From NCBI GenBank assembly GCA_013214885.1, contig JABSRS010000217.1, forward strand, positions 1 through 6,168: a stretch of DNA of 6,168 nucleotides. Direction: 5' to 3'. Shown piece by piece: positions 1 to 6,168 of the stretch (positions within the stretch are counted from its first letter, which is position 1; each line of letters starts with the position of its first letter). A program made the translations under genes and the position numbers. The notes beneath the pieces are model-generated. The model saw only the letters and a list, made by a program, of their open reading frames with translations, was not told the origin of the DNA and searched no databases. This DNA is from Gammaproteobacteria bacterium (GTDB lineage Bacteria; Pseudomonadota; Gammaproteobacteria; Enterobacterales; Psychrobiaceae).

Positions 1-32
1 CCAGCGTCACAAACGACAAGTGAGAGTAAGTG

Positions 33-61
33 ATTATTTTGTGTAGTGACAAAGATCACAA
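33..61 (-). promoter_or_regulatory. Candidate promoter reading out of the window, probably for the spc operon
   Basis: On the minus strand TTGTGA (61-56) is followed after 17 nt by AATAAT (38-33), which would start transcription near position 26 and run off the left edge. It lies just past the rpsQ terminator, where gammaproteobacterial genomes usually have the spc operon promoter ahead of rplN. The hexamers match the sigma-70 consensus at 4/6 and 5/6. The target gene is outside the window, so the assignment to rplN rests on synteny. A TTGACG at 81-76 is a rival -35 but has no convincing -10. Confidence 0.4.
45..60. promoter_or_regulatory. CRP-like binding site
   Basis: The plus strand reads AGTGA-N6-TCACA, matching the CRP core TGTGA-N6-TCACA at 9 of 10 positions. 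It overlaps the -35 and spacer of the candidate outward promoter, centred about 26 nt before the predicted start. Such a position would favour repression over classical activation if that promoter is real. The match is visible; binding is inferred. One near-consensus 16-mer can occur by chance. Confidence 0.35.
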
Positions 62-89
62 TCTGATTATTTTAGCGTCAATTTCACAT

Positions 90-118
90 AAAAAAAAGCG
101 ACCCTAAGGTCGCTTTTT
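90..118 (-). terminator. Intrinsic terminator of the S10 operon
   Basis: On the minus strand an 11-bp perfect stem (AAAAAGCGACC at 118-108 with its complement at 103-93) closes a four-base loop. The stem ends in a run of eight T at 97-90, partly shared with the stem. It starts 26 nt after the rpsQ stop codon. The A-rich flank on the other side means it could also terminate plus-strand transcription. It implies that S10 and spc transcripts are at least partly separated here. Confidence 0.92.
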
Positions 119-144
119 ATTCATCAAATTTGTTTAATCAAAGA

Positions 145-393
145 TTAAGCAGTTTTGATGATTGACTCCAAAGTCCAAGACTTAGTCTTAGATAGAGGAC
201 GACATTCGCGTATTGCTACTAAATCGCCTTCTTTACATTGGTTAGTCTCGTCATGTGCATGAATCTTAGTAGAGCGAGTTAAAAACTTGCCATACATAGG
301 ATGCTTAACACGACGTTCGATTAAGACAACAATAGATTTGTCCATCTTGTCGCTAACAACGCGACCTTGAAGAGTACGGATTTTATCGCTCAT
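145..393 (-). CDS. rpsQ: 30S ribosomal protein S17
   Basis: S17 is a primary 16S rRNA-binding protein of the 30S body with an OB-fold. The 82-residue product is nearly collinear with E. coli S17 (84 aa). It carries the family signature [13 protein letters not shown] at residues 56-68, with the conserved KTKSWTL just after it. It is the last gene of the operon: rpmC ends 2 nt upstream (TAATTATG), so translation is probably coupled, and AGG of a short Shine-Dalgarno lies within the end of rpmC. The operon terminator follows 26 nt after the stop. The C-terminus is two residues shorter than in E. coli, a tolerated variation. No anomaly is seen. Confidence 0.98.
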   Translation of the reverse strand: MSDKIRTLQGRVVSDKMDKSIVVLIERRVKHPMYGKFLTRSTKIHAHDETNQCKEGDLVAIRECRPLSKTKSWTLESIIKTA

Positions 394-395
394 AA

Positions 396-584
396 TTAAC
401 CTGCCTTCTGGTTTAGAATGGTTTTAACACGTGCGATATCGCGACGTACATTCTTAATTAAATGAGTTTGAGTAAGCTGACCAGTGCTATTCTGCATACG
501 CATGTTAAATTGCTCGCGTAGTAGTTCTAGCAAAGTGTTGTTCAGCTCTTCAACCGACTTTTCTTTCAGTTCAGTTGCGTTCAT
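396..584 (-). CDS. rpmC: 50S ribosomal protein L29
   Basis: L29 is a small two-helix protein next to L23 at the polypeptide exit of the 50S subunit. The 62-residue product has the family pattern: an acidic first helix ([14 protein letters not shown]), the conserved [11 protein letters not shown] at 21-31, and a basic second helix around [13 protein letters not shown] (46-58). E. coli L29 has 63 residues. Its ATG shares one base with the rplP stop codon (TAATG, overlap at 584), an arrangement typical of termination-reinitiation coupling. No strong separate Shine-Dalgarno is seen apart from a GGACGGTG stretch upstream, in the end of rplP. Confidence 0.98.
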   Translation of the reverse strand: MNATELKEKSVEELNNTLLELLREQFNMRMQNSTGQLTQTHLIKNVRRDIARVKTILNQKAG

Positions 585-994
585 TACATCACCGTCCGAG
601 TTACAAAAGTAGTTTTAATTGGAAGCTTGGTTGCTGCAAGTTCAAACGCTGCACGCGCAAGTTCTTCAGAAACACCTTCCATTTCGTAAAGTACTCGACC
701 AGGCTGAATCTGACAGATCCAGTATTCAACGTTACCTTTACCTTTACCCATTCGAACTTCTAATGGCTTAGCAGTAATTGGCTTATCAGGGAATACACGA
801 ATCCAGATTTTACCTTGACGCTTTACATGACGAGTCATTGCACGACGTGCTGCTTCAATCTGACGCGCTGTAAGACGACCACGACCAACCGCTTTAAGAC
901 CAAATTCACCGAAGCTTACTTCAGATCCTTTAGCTAGACCGCGGTTACGGCCTTTGTGCATCTTACGGAATTTCATACGTTTAGGTTGTAACAT
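584..994 (-). CDS. rplP: 50S ribosomal protein L16
   Basis: L16 binds 23S rRNA near the central protuberance and contacts the A-site tRNA elbow. It is needed for late 50S maturation. At 136 residues it has exactly the E. coli length, with the conserved N-terminus [19 protein letters not shown], the [20 protein letters not shown] block, and [13 protein letters not shown] from residue 80. Arg81 in that block is the residue hydroxylated in E. coli L16 by the oxygenase RoxA (YcfD); it is present here, although modification cannot be read from DNA. The Shine-Dalgarno is TAGGAG at 1008-1003, eight bases before the ATG, and its TAG is the rpsC stop codon. Confidence 0.98.
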   Translation of the reverse strand: MLQPKRMKFRKMHKGRNRGLAKGSEVSFGEFGLKAVGRGRLTARQIEAARRAMTRHVKRQGKIWIRVFPDKPITAKPLEVRMGKGKGNVEYWICQIQPGRVLYEMEGVSEELARAAFELAATKLPIKTTFVTRTVM

Positions 995-1005
995 AATATG
1001 ATCTC

Positions 1006-1695
1006 CTATTTACCGCGTGGCTTACGCTTGGCTGGCTTCTTAGGCTCTTCAACGTTAAGTGGCAAAGCACCTAACACGTCGCCCTTGTAGATCCACACTT
1101 TGATACCTAAGATACCGTATTGTGTTAGACCTTCAGCTGTTGCGTAATCGATGTCAGCACGAAGAGTATGTAGAGGCACACGGCCTTCACGATACCACTC
1201 AGAACGTGCGATTTCAGCACCGCCTAGACGACCACCAACTTGAACTTTGATACCCTTAGCACCTTGACGCATTGCGTTTTGTACTGCGCGCTTCATAGCA
1301 CGACGGAACATAACACGACGTTCAAGTTGAGAAGCAATACCTTCAGCTACTAGTTTAGCGTCTAGATCTGGCTTACGAATTTCTGCGATGTTAATCTGCG
1401 CAGCTACACCAGTAATTTTGGTGATTTGCTTACGTAGTTTTTCAACATCTTCGCCTTTCTTACCGATAACAACACCAGGACGAGCAGTGTGAATAGTCAC
1501 ACGAATACTCTTCGCTGGGCGTTCGATAACAATGCGAGATATAGAGGCTTTAGCAAGTTCTTTAACTAAGAACTTACGAACCAAATGATCACCGTGTAGG
1601 TTATCTGCAAAATCTTTAGATTCCGCGTACCAAGTAGAATTCCAAGGCTTCGAGATACCTAGGCGGATGCCATTAGGATGAACTTTTTGTCCCAT
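1006..1695 (-). CDS. rpsC: 30S ribosomal protein S3
   Basis: S3 lies in the 30S head at the mRNA entry tunnel. The 229-residue product (E. coli 233) shows the N-terminal [14 protein letters not shown], a KH type-2 domain with its GKKG loop at residues 78-81, and the C-terminal S3 domain including [15 protein letters not shown] (157-171). Arg131, Arg132 and Lys135, implicated in the mRNA-unwinding activity of the E. coli ribosome, are all present. The C-terminus is a short basic, Pro/Lys-rich tail, which varies between species. TAGGAG at 1707-1702, six bases before the ATG, serves both as the rplV stop codon and as the Shine-Dalgarno. Confidence 0.98.
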   Translation of the reverse strand: MGQKVHPNGIRLGISKPWNSTWYAESKDFADNLHGDHLVRKFLVKELAKASISRIVIERPAKSIRVTIHTARPGVVIGKKGEDVEKLRKQITKITGVAAQINIAEIRKPDLDAKLVAEGIASQLERRVMFRRAMKRAVQNAMRQGAKGIKVQVGGRLGGAEIARSEWYREGRVPLHTLRADIDYATAEGLTQYGILGIKVWIYKGDVLGALPLNVEEPKKPAKRKPRGK

Positions 1696-1704
1696 TGCTT
1701 GCTC

Positions 1705-2037
1705 CTAGTTATCTGTAACAATCACAGAAATGTGACTGCTACGCTTAAGAATACGGTCTGCACGACCCTTAGCACGAGGACTGATACGCTTCATAGTTGG
1801 ACCTGCATCTACGAAAATCGTAGCAACTTTAAGCTCATCAATGTCTGCACCTTCGTTGTGCTCGGCATTAGCCATTGCTGACTCTAGCACTTTCTTAATC
1901 AGACCAGCCGCTTTTTTAGGGCTGTAAGTTAAGATATTAAGCGCATCAGCAACTGACAAACCGCGAATTTGATCTGCAACCAGACGCACTTTCTGCGGAG
2001 ATATCTGGGCATAGCGATGTTTAGCAAGAACTTCCAT
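1705..2037 (-). CDS. rplV: 50S ribosomal protein L22
   Basis: L22 binds all six domains of 23S rRNA, and its long beta-hairpin lines the exit tunnel near the constriction. At 110 residues it has the E. coli length, with conserved [12 protein letters not shown] (15-26), [14 protein letters not shown] (48-61) and the hairpin region from about 79 to 99. Met82-Lys83-Arg84, the triplet deleted in a classic macrolide-resistant E. coli L22 mutant, is intact, so no resistance change is visible there. It starts 11 nt after rpsS with TAAGGGA as a combined stop and Shine-Dalgarno, seven bases before the ATG. Confidence 0.98.
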   Translation of the reverse strand: MEVLAKHRYAQISPQKVRLVADQIRGLSVADALNILTYSPKKAAGLIKKVLESAMANAEHNEGADIDELKVATIFVDAGPTMKRISPRAKGRADRILKRSSHISVIVTDN

Positions 2038-2048
2038 CTTAATTTCCC

Positions 2049-2324
2049 TTATTTCTTCACTTTCTTATCAGAGGTGTGGCCCCGATAAGTACGCGTTGGT
2101 GAAAATTCACCCAGCTTGTGACCGATCATATCTTCGGTTACAAATACTGGAACGTGCTGACGACCATTATGGACAGCGAGGGTCAACCCAATCATATCAG
2201 GGATGATCATTGAACGACGAGACCAAGTCTTAATTGGCTTTTTACTCTCGCTTTCCAACGCAGTCTCTACCTTCTTTAACAAGTGCAGGTCAATGAAAGG
2301 ACCTTTCTTGAGAGAACGTGGCAT
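2049..2324 (-). CDS. rpsS: 30S ribosomal protein S19
   Basis: S19 binds 16S rRNA in the 30S head with S13 and contributes to the intersubunit bridge and P-site tRNA neighbourhood. The 91-residue product (E. coli 92) begins [20 protein letters not shown] and contains the family signature across residues 41-74 ([20 protein letters not shown], then GHKLGEF), followed by SPTRTYRGH. The ATG is preceded six bases upstream by AGAGGA (2336-2331). rplB ends 18 nt before it. No anomaly is seen. Confidence 0.98.
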   Translation of the reverse strand: MPRSLKKGPFIDLHLLKKVETALESESKKPIKTWSRRSMIIPDMIGLTLAVHNGRQHVPVFVTEDMIGHKLGEFSPTRTYRGHTSDKKVKK

Positions 2325-2342
2325 AGTAATTCCTCTTTAAAA

Positions 2343-3170
2343 TTACTTAGAAGAAGCGCGACGGACAATATACTTGTCAGTGCGTTTGTTCGAACGTGTT
2401 TTATAGCCTTTGGTTGGAACGCCCCATGGTGAAACAGGGTGACGACCACCAGAAGTACGACCTTCACCACCACCGTGCGGGTGATCAACAGGGTTCATCG
2501 CAACACCGCGAACGGTAGGACGAACACCACGCCAGCGCTTTGCGCCAGCTTTACCAAGGCGACGAAGCATATGTTCAGCGTTACCAACTTCACCGAAGGT
2601 AGCACGACAATCAGCTAAGATTTTACGCATTTCACCACTACGTAAACGTAGAGTTACATATGCGCCATCTTTAGCGATTAACTGAGCATAAGTACCAGCA
2701 GAACGTGCAATTTGTGCACCTTTAGCAGGCTTCATTTCAATGTTGTGAATAACAGAACCTAGTGGCATGCTACGCATTGGCATTGAGTTACCAGTGGCGA
2801 TCGGTGCATCCATTCCAGATACAATTGAATCACCAGCTTTTAAGCCCTTTGGCGCAATGATGTAACGACGCTCACCATCTGCATAAAGTACTAGTGCAAT
2901 GTTTGCACTACGGTTTGGATCATATTCCAAACGCTCAACTTTTGCAGGGATTCCGTCTTTATTACGTTTGAAGTCAACTAGACGATAGTGTTGCTTGTGA
3001 CCACCACCGATATGACGAACTGTAATACGACCGTTGTTGTTACGACCGCCAGACTTGCTTTTGCTCTCTAGAAGAGGGGCAAAAGGCTTGCCTTTATGCA
3101 ACTCATGGTTCACTACCTTAACTAAATGGCGGCGACCAGGAGAAGTAGGCTTACACTTAACTATAGCCAT
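2343..3170 (-). CDS. rplB: 50S ribosomal protein L2
   Basis: L2 is one of the most conserved 50S proteins. It binds 23S rRNA near the peptidyl-transferase centre and helps join the subunits. The 275-residue product (E. coli 273) has the N-terminal [20 protein letters not shown], an OB-fold segment with [19 protein letters not shown] (42-60), an SH3-like domain, and the hallmark [12 protein letters not shown] at 226-237. His230 corresponds to E. coli His229, the histidine long discussed in connection with peptidyl transfer. The C-terminus [15 protein letters not shown] is typical. AGGAG at 3183-3179, eight bases before the ATG, is the Shine-Dalgarno; rplW ends 16 nt upstream. Confidence 0.98.
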   Translation of the reverse strand: MAIVKCKPTSPGRRHLVKVVNHELHKGKPFAPLLESKSKSGGRNNNGRITVRHIGGGHKQHYRLVDFKRNKDGIPAKVERLEYDPNRSANIALVLYADGERRYIIAPKGLKAGDSIVSGMDAPIATGNSMPMRSMPLGSVIHNIEMKPAKGAQIARSAGTYAQLIAKDGAYVTLRLRSGEMRKILADCRATFGEVGNAEHMLRRLGKAGAKRWRGVRPTVRGVAMNPVDHPHGGGEGRTSGGRHPVSPWGVPTKGYKTRSNKRTDKYIVRRASSK

Positions 3171-3186
3171 CTTTTATACTCCTAAA

Positions 3187-3492
3187 TTACTCAGCGCCGC
3201 CAACGAAAGACTCGATATCACTACCTTCTTTCAGCGTTACGTAAGCTTTTTTCCAATCGTTACGACGACCTGTGCGAGCACCAGTACGTTTAGTCTTACC
3301 TTTAACGTTTAGAGTGCGAACAGTATCGACTTCAACATCAAACAACTTTTCAACAGCAGCTTTAACTTCAGCTTTAGTTGCAGTAGTAGAAATTTTGAAT
3401 ACGATGGTGTTGTTGTTTTCAGCAGTTAGCGTACTCTTTTCAGAGATATGCGGACCGATTAAAACTTTTAACAAACGTTCTTCAGTAATCAT
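3187..3492 (-). CDS. rplW: 50S ribosomal protein L23
   Basis: L23 sits at the exit of the 50S tunnel and is the docking point for trigger factor and SRP. The 101-residue product (E. coli 100) has the conserved [17 protein letters not shown]-terminus. Glu18, the key trigger-factor contact in E. coli L23, is present; residue 52, Glu in E. coli, is Asp here. [18 protein letters not shown] (38-55) and [13 protein letters not shown] follow the family. The gene overlaps rplD by four bases (ATGA), so translation is probably coupled to L4. Confidence 0.98.
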   Translation of the reverse strand: MITEERLLKVLIGPHISEKSTLTAENNNTIVFKISTTATKAEVKAAVEKLFDVEVDTVRTLNVKGKTKRTGARTGRRNDWKKAYVTLKEGSDIESFVGGAE

Positions 3493-4094
3493 GCTAATTG
3501 CTCCTCAATTTGCTTCACTGCTGCTGCAGTGATTAAAATCTTGTCGAAACCAACCAGTGATACTGGGTCAATACCTGCTACGTCACGAACGTCAACTTTA
3601 TACAAGTTGCGAGCTGCTAAGAACATGTTCTCTTCAACTTCTTCAGTAACGATTAAAACGTCTTTAAGATCTAATTCTTTTAGTTTTGCAACTAAGTCTT
3701 TAGTCTTTGGCGTTTCAACTGCAAAGTTTTCAACCACTACTAAGCGTTCTTGACGAACTAACTCAGAGAAGATTGATTGTAGCGCCGCGCGGTACATCTT
3801 GCGGTTTACTTTTTGGCTGTGGTCCTGTGGACGAGCAGCAAATGTAACACCACCAGAGCGCCAAATTGGGCTACGGATTGTACCAGCACGTGCACGGCCA
3901 GTACCTTTTTGTTTCCAAGGTTTTGCACCACCGCCACTCACTTCTGAGCGGGTTTTCTGCTTGCGTGTTCCCTGACGGGCGCCAGCAGCGTAGGCAACAA
4001 CTACTTGATGAACGAGAGCTTCATTAAAGTCACGGCCAAAAGTAGCTTCGGAAACTTCAAGCGCGTTACCCGCGTCTTTCAATATCAATTCCAT
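3489..4094 (-). CDS. rplD: 50S ribosomal protein L4; likely autogenous repressor of this operon
   Basis: L4 is an early-assembling 50S protein whose extended loop reaches the exit-tunnel constriction. In E. coli free L4 also represses the S10 operon by promoting termination in the leader and blocking translation. The 201-residue product has exactly the E. coli length. The tunnel loop [18 protein letters not shown] (54-71) is intact, and Lys63, mutated in some macrolide-resistant strains, is wild type. [23 protein letters not shown] is also conserved. The Shine-Dalgarno AGGAG (4105-4101) is six bases before the ATG, and rplC ends 13 nt upstream. The attenuator-like leader at 5085-5276 makes autoregulation by L4 plausible here. 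Confidence 0.98.
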   Translation of the reverse strand: MELILKDAGNALEVSEATFGRDFNEALVHQVVVAYAAGARQGTRKQKTRSEVSGGGAKPWKQKGTGRARAGTIRSPIWRSGGVTFAARPQDHSQKVNRKMYRAALQSIFSELVRQERLVVVENFAVETPKTKDLVAKLKELDLKDVLIVTEEVEENMFLAARNLYKVDVRDVAGIDPVSLVGFDKILITAAAVKQIEEQLA

Positions 4095-4107
4095 TACTAT
4101 CTCCTAA

Positions 4108-4746
4108 CTATGGCTTAACAGTAGGGTTAACGAAAACAGTGCCGTTTATTGCACCAGGAATCGCTCCCTTGATCAGAATTAGATTGTTTTCTACGTCTAC
4201 ACGTACAATATCTAATCGCTGAACTGTAACTCGTACTGCACCCATGTGACCGGCCATCTTCTTACCCTTGAACACTCGTCCAGGAGTTTGACACATGCCG
4301 ATAGAACCAGGTGCACGGTGAGAAACAGAGTTACCGTGAGTAGCATCTTGCATGGCGAAGTTGTAACGCTTGATAACACCAGCGAAACCTTTACCTTTAG
4401 AAGTACCAGTAACATCTACTTTCGTATTTTCAGTAAAAACGTCAGCTTTAAGCTCAGTGCCTACAGTTACATCTTTACCTTCGCCTTCATTAAGGCGGAA
4501 TTCCCACAGACCACGACCTGCATCAACACCAGCTTTAGCAAAATGACCTGCTTGTGGTTTGTTAACGCGACTCGCTTTTTTAGAGCCTGTAGTTACTTGA
4601 AGAGCGCGGTAACCGTCTGTTTCAAGTGTTTTAACTTGAGTCACACGATTCGGCTGAACTTCAACAACAGTCACTGGAATTGATACACCGTCTTCTGTGA
4701 AGACACGTGTCATTCCAACTTTACGACCGACTAGACCTATAGCCAT
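4108..4746 (-). CDS. rplC: 50S ribosomal protein L3
   Basis: L3 nucleates 50S assembly together with L24, and its long loop approaches the peptidyl-transferase centre. The 212-residue product (E. coli 209) begins [20 protein letters not shown] and keeps [19 protein letters not shown] (109-127). The conserved loop [20 protein letters not shown] spans 147-166; Gln153 corresponds to E. coli Gln150, the residue methylated by PrmB. The MCQ variant replaces the QNQ of E. coli. The C-terminal VFVNPTVKP differs from the VKPAVKA ending that I recall for related bacteria. The Shine-Dalgarno is GAGG at 4758-4755, eight bases before the ATG. The 26-nt gap from rpsJ is the widest in the operon. Confidence 0.98.
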   Translation of the reverse strand: MAIGLVGRKVGMTRVFTEDGVSIPVTVVEVQPNRVTQVKTLETDGYRALQVTTGSKKASRVNKPQAGHFAKAGVDAGRGLWEFRLNEGEGKDVTVGTELKADVFTENTKVDVTGTSKGKGFAGVIKRYNFAMQDATHGNSVSHRAPGSIGMCQTPGRVFKGKKMAGHMGAVRVTVQRLDIVRVDVENNLILIKGAIPGAINGTVFVNPTVKP

Positions 4747-4772
4747 TGTTATAACCTCTTACCGTCTTAGGG

Positions 4773-5179
<407 letters not shown>

Positions 5180-5283
5180 CACTAAATTCGACTCCCTATC
5201 GGAGTCGCTGTTGCAAATCCAGTCTTACGACTGGCACTTATGTAACCGCTTATTTAAAAGTTAAGTCATACAAGTGGACGCGT

Positions 5284-5312
5284 ATTATATGTGCAATTAT
5301 ACAAAAGCACAA
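5284..5312 (-). promoter_or_regulatory. Probable main S10 operon promoter (P2)
   Basis: TTGTGC (5312-5307), a 17-nt spacer and a perfect TATAAT (5289-5284) on the minus strand. Transcription would start at about 5277-5275, exactly at the foot of the first leader hairpin. The discriminator ACGCGTC is GC-rich, as in promoters under stringent (ppGpp/DksA) control, and the upstream 60 bases are A/T-rich, compatible with an UP element; both regulatory readings are inference. A second TATAAT at 5301-5296 has no good -35. Confidence 0.72.
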
Positions 5313-5394
5313 GCATTAATCGCTATCATTTTCTATTTTGGCATTTACTTTCATAAATACAGCTTCATTTATTTCAACGAAGATTAGGTCGCGT

Positions 5395-5422
5395 ATTATA
5401 CAGCGTTGCATTCTAATTGCAA
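5395..5422 (-). promoter_or_regulatory. Second promoter-like sequence upstream of S10 (P1)
   Basis: TTGCAA (5422-5417), a 16-nt spacer and a perfect TATAAT (5400-5395), followed by ACGCG exactly as in P2. A start near 5388 would give a leader about 110 nt longer than that from P2. The -35 lies in an inverted repeat (GTTGCA at 5423-5418, TGCAAC at 5410-5405). It may be a second S10 promoter. The 100 bases between P1 and P2 hold no supported gene: the possible peptides there have 10-16 codons and no clear ribosome binding site. Confidence 0.5.
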
Positions 5423-5454
5423 CATCCGATACCCGACCTGCCAATTTTGGTTGT

Positions 5455-6168
5455 TTAACTAAACTTGATCGCCCCACGATTGCCTTGACTGCGCTTATTA
5501 GCACCGCTGCCTTGCGAACCTTCGCTTGATTTATGACGAGTATTGCTACTTTTAGGCTTATGGCCGCGAGCGTTTTCGCCACTGCGCTGGCCATCTTGAT
5601 GATCGCTGCGCTGCTGCTTTGGTTTCTTTGGACGCGCAGCCGTCACTGGTCGCGTGTCAATTTCAGTCGTCGGCACCTTATGGATTGGGTCAAAAGCTTC
5701 GATTGGGCGACGTTCGATCACTTGTTTAATCAAACGTTCAATATCTTTAAGTTGTTTCATTTCATCATTACTAACTAATGAAACCGCCTCACCCGACGCA
5801 CCTGCACGGCCAGTTCGACCGATGCGATGAACATAATCTTCAGCAACATTTGGTAAATCAAAGTTAACCACATGCGGCAGTTGATCAATATCGATACCGC
5901 GAGCTGCGATATCAGTTGCCACTAATACTCTAACTGTGCCAGCTTTAAATGCAGCTAAGGCCTTAGTTCTAGCGCCTTGGCTTTTATTGCCATGGATCGC
6001 CGCTGATGTTATGCCCTTACCTTCAAGATGTTTAGCTAGACGGTTGGCACCATGTTTGGTTCGTGAGAACACTAACACTTGTTGCCAATCATTTTCTTTA
6101 ATTAAATGCGTTAATAAGGCAGCTTTGCGGCCTTTATCAACTGGGCAAATCCATTGTTAAACACTTTC
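5455..6168 (-). CDS. rhlE: RhlE-type DEAD-box RNA helicase, C-terminal part; cut by window edge, with an in-frame stop
   Basis: DEAD-box proteins of the RhlE group unwind short RNA duplexes with ATP and act in ribosome assembly and RNA decay. Below the stop at 6159, 233 residues are readable. They cover the RecA2 domain: [11 protein letters not shown] entry, [31 protein letters not shown], motif [11 protein letters not shown] (DNA 5919-5890) and motif [12 protein letters not shown] (5829-5800). A basic, Ser/Gly/Asn/Gln-rich low-complexity tail ends at the TAA at 5457. Wording such as [10 protein letters not shown] and [16 protein letters not shown] matches E. coli RhlE closely. The Q-motif and DEAD half are outside the window. 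The in-frame TAA at 6157-6159 means this copy is a pseudogene, a variant or a sequence error. GTG at 6078 lies inside RecA2 and is not a credible start. Confidence 0.9.
6157..6159 (-). other. In-frame TAA inside the helicase frame
   Basis: Reading the minus strand from the window edge gives codons GAA AGT GTT TAA CAA TGG ATT TGC CCA GTT, that is E-S-V-stop-Q-W-I-C-P-V. E. coli RhlE has N-V-T-Q-V-V-H-P-V here, so the frame is right on both sides and the stop replaces one residue. One G-to-T change (GAA to TAA) would explain it if the ancestral residue was Glu. The position is 10 bases from the window end. Confidence 0.85.

Noticed and set aside
132..150. Inverted repeat TTAATC-AAA-GATTAA over the rpsQ stop codon
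   Set aside because: The stem is only six A/T-rich pairs with no T run, and the strong terminator follows directly. It is probably incidental.
4246..4683. 145-codon plus-strand open frame opposite rplC
   Set aside because: It lies entirely antisense to the well-supported L3 gene, and the product has no recognisable domain. Other plus-strand frames in the window are shadows of the same kind.
5264..5355. Tiny peptides of 10-16 codons between P1 and P2 and into the leader
   Set aside because: None has a convincing ribosome binding site or a regulatory pattern such as codon runs. They overlap promoter elements.
5441..5450. Palindrome CCAATTTTGG variant just after the helicase stop
   Set aside because: A ten-base A/T-rich near-palindrome without a T run. 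It is too short to call a terminator or an operator.
5316..5594. 92-codon minus-strand open frame across the end of the helicase gene and into the S10 promoter region
   Set aside because: It overlaps the helicase tail in another frame, has Ala/Val-rich shadow composition, crosses promoter P1 and has no recognisable family features.

Overview
This window carries a complete S10 ribosomal-protein operon of a gammaproteobacterium. All eleven genes lie on the minus strand in the canonical order rpsJ-rplC-rplD-rplW-rplB-rpsS-rplV-rpsC-rplP-rpmC-rpsQ, transcribed from high to low coordinates. The proteins are collinear with the E. coli set from recalled sequence, with lengths within a few residues. 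Moderately AT-rich coding sequence, the L3 and S10 wording and an RhlE-type helicase next door suggest a marine Vibrionales/Alteromonadales-like organism. The genus cannot be fixed from the sequence alone.

Region by region, reading in the direction of transcription. At 6168-5455 is the C-terminal part of an RhlE-type DEAD-box RNA helicase, cut by the window edge. Its open frame is interrupted by an in-frame TAA at 6157-6159, where the family reads straight through. At 5454-5085 is a 370-base non-coding stretch with two promoter-like sequences that share the 11-mer TATAATACGCG. From the nearer one runs a leader of about 190 nt that can fold into four hairpins. The last hairpin carries a U8 run on its descending side, about 32 nt before the rpsJ start, which is the layout of the L4-controlled attenuator of the E. 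coli S10 leader. At 5084-145 is the gene block, with gaps of 2-26 nt and two overlaps (rplD/rplW by 4 nt, rpmC/rplP by 1 nt). In three successive junctions the upstream stop codon is part of the downstream Shine-Dalgarno. At 144-1 is a strong hairpin terminator, then a promoter-like region with a near-consensus CRP box. The spc operon (rplN onward) would be expected just beyond the edge.

The gene products assemble into both subunits: S10, S19, S3 and S17 in the 30S; L3, L4, L23, L2, L22, L16 and L29 in the 50S. L4 would also be the repressor that reads the leader. The gene content is ordinary and no new system is visible. The points worth a second look are the helicase nonsense codon, the leader fold, the paired promoters and the regulatory stretch beyond rpsQ.
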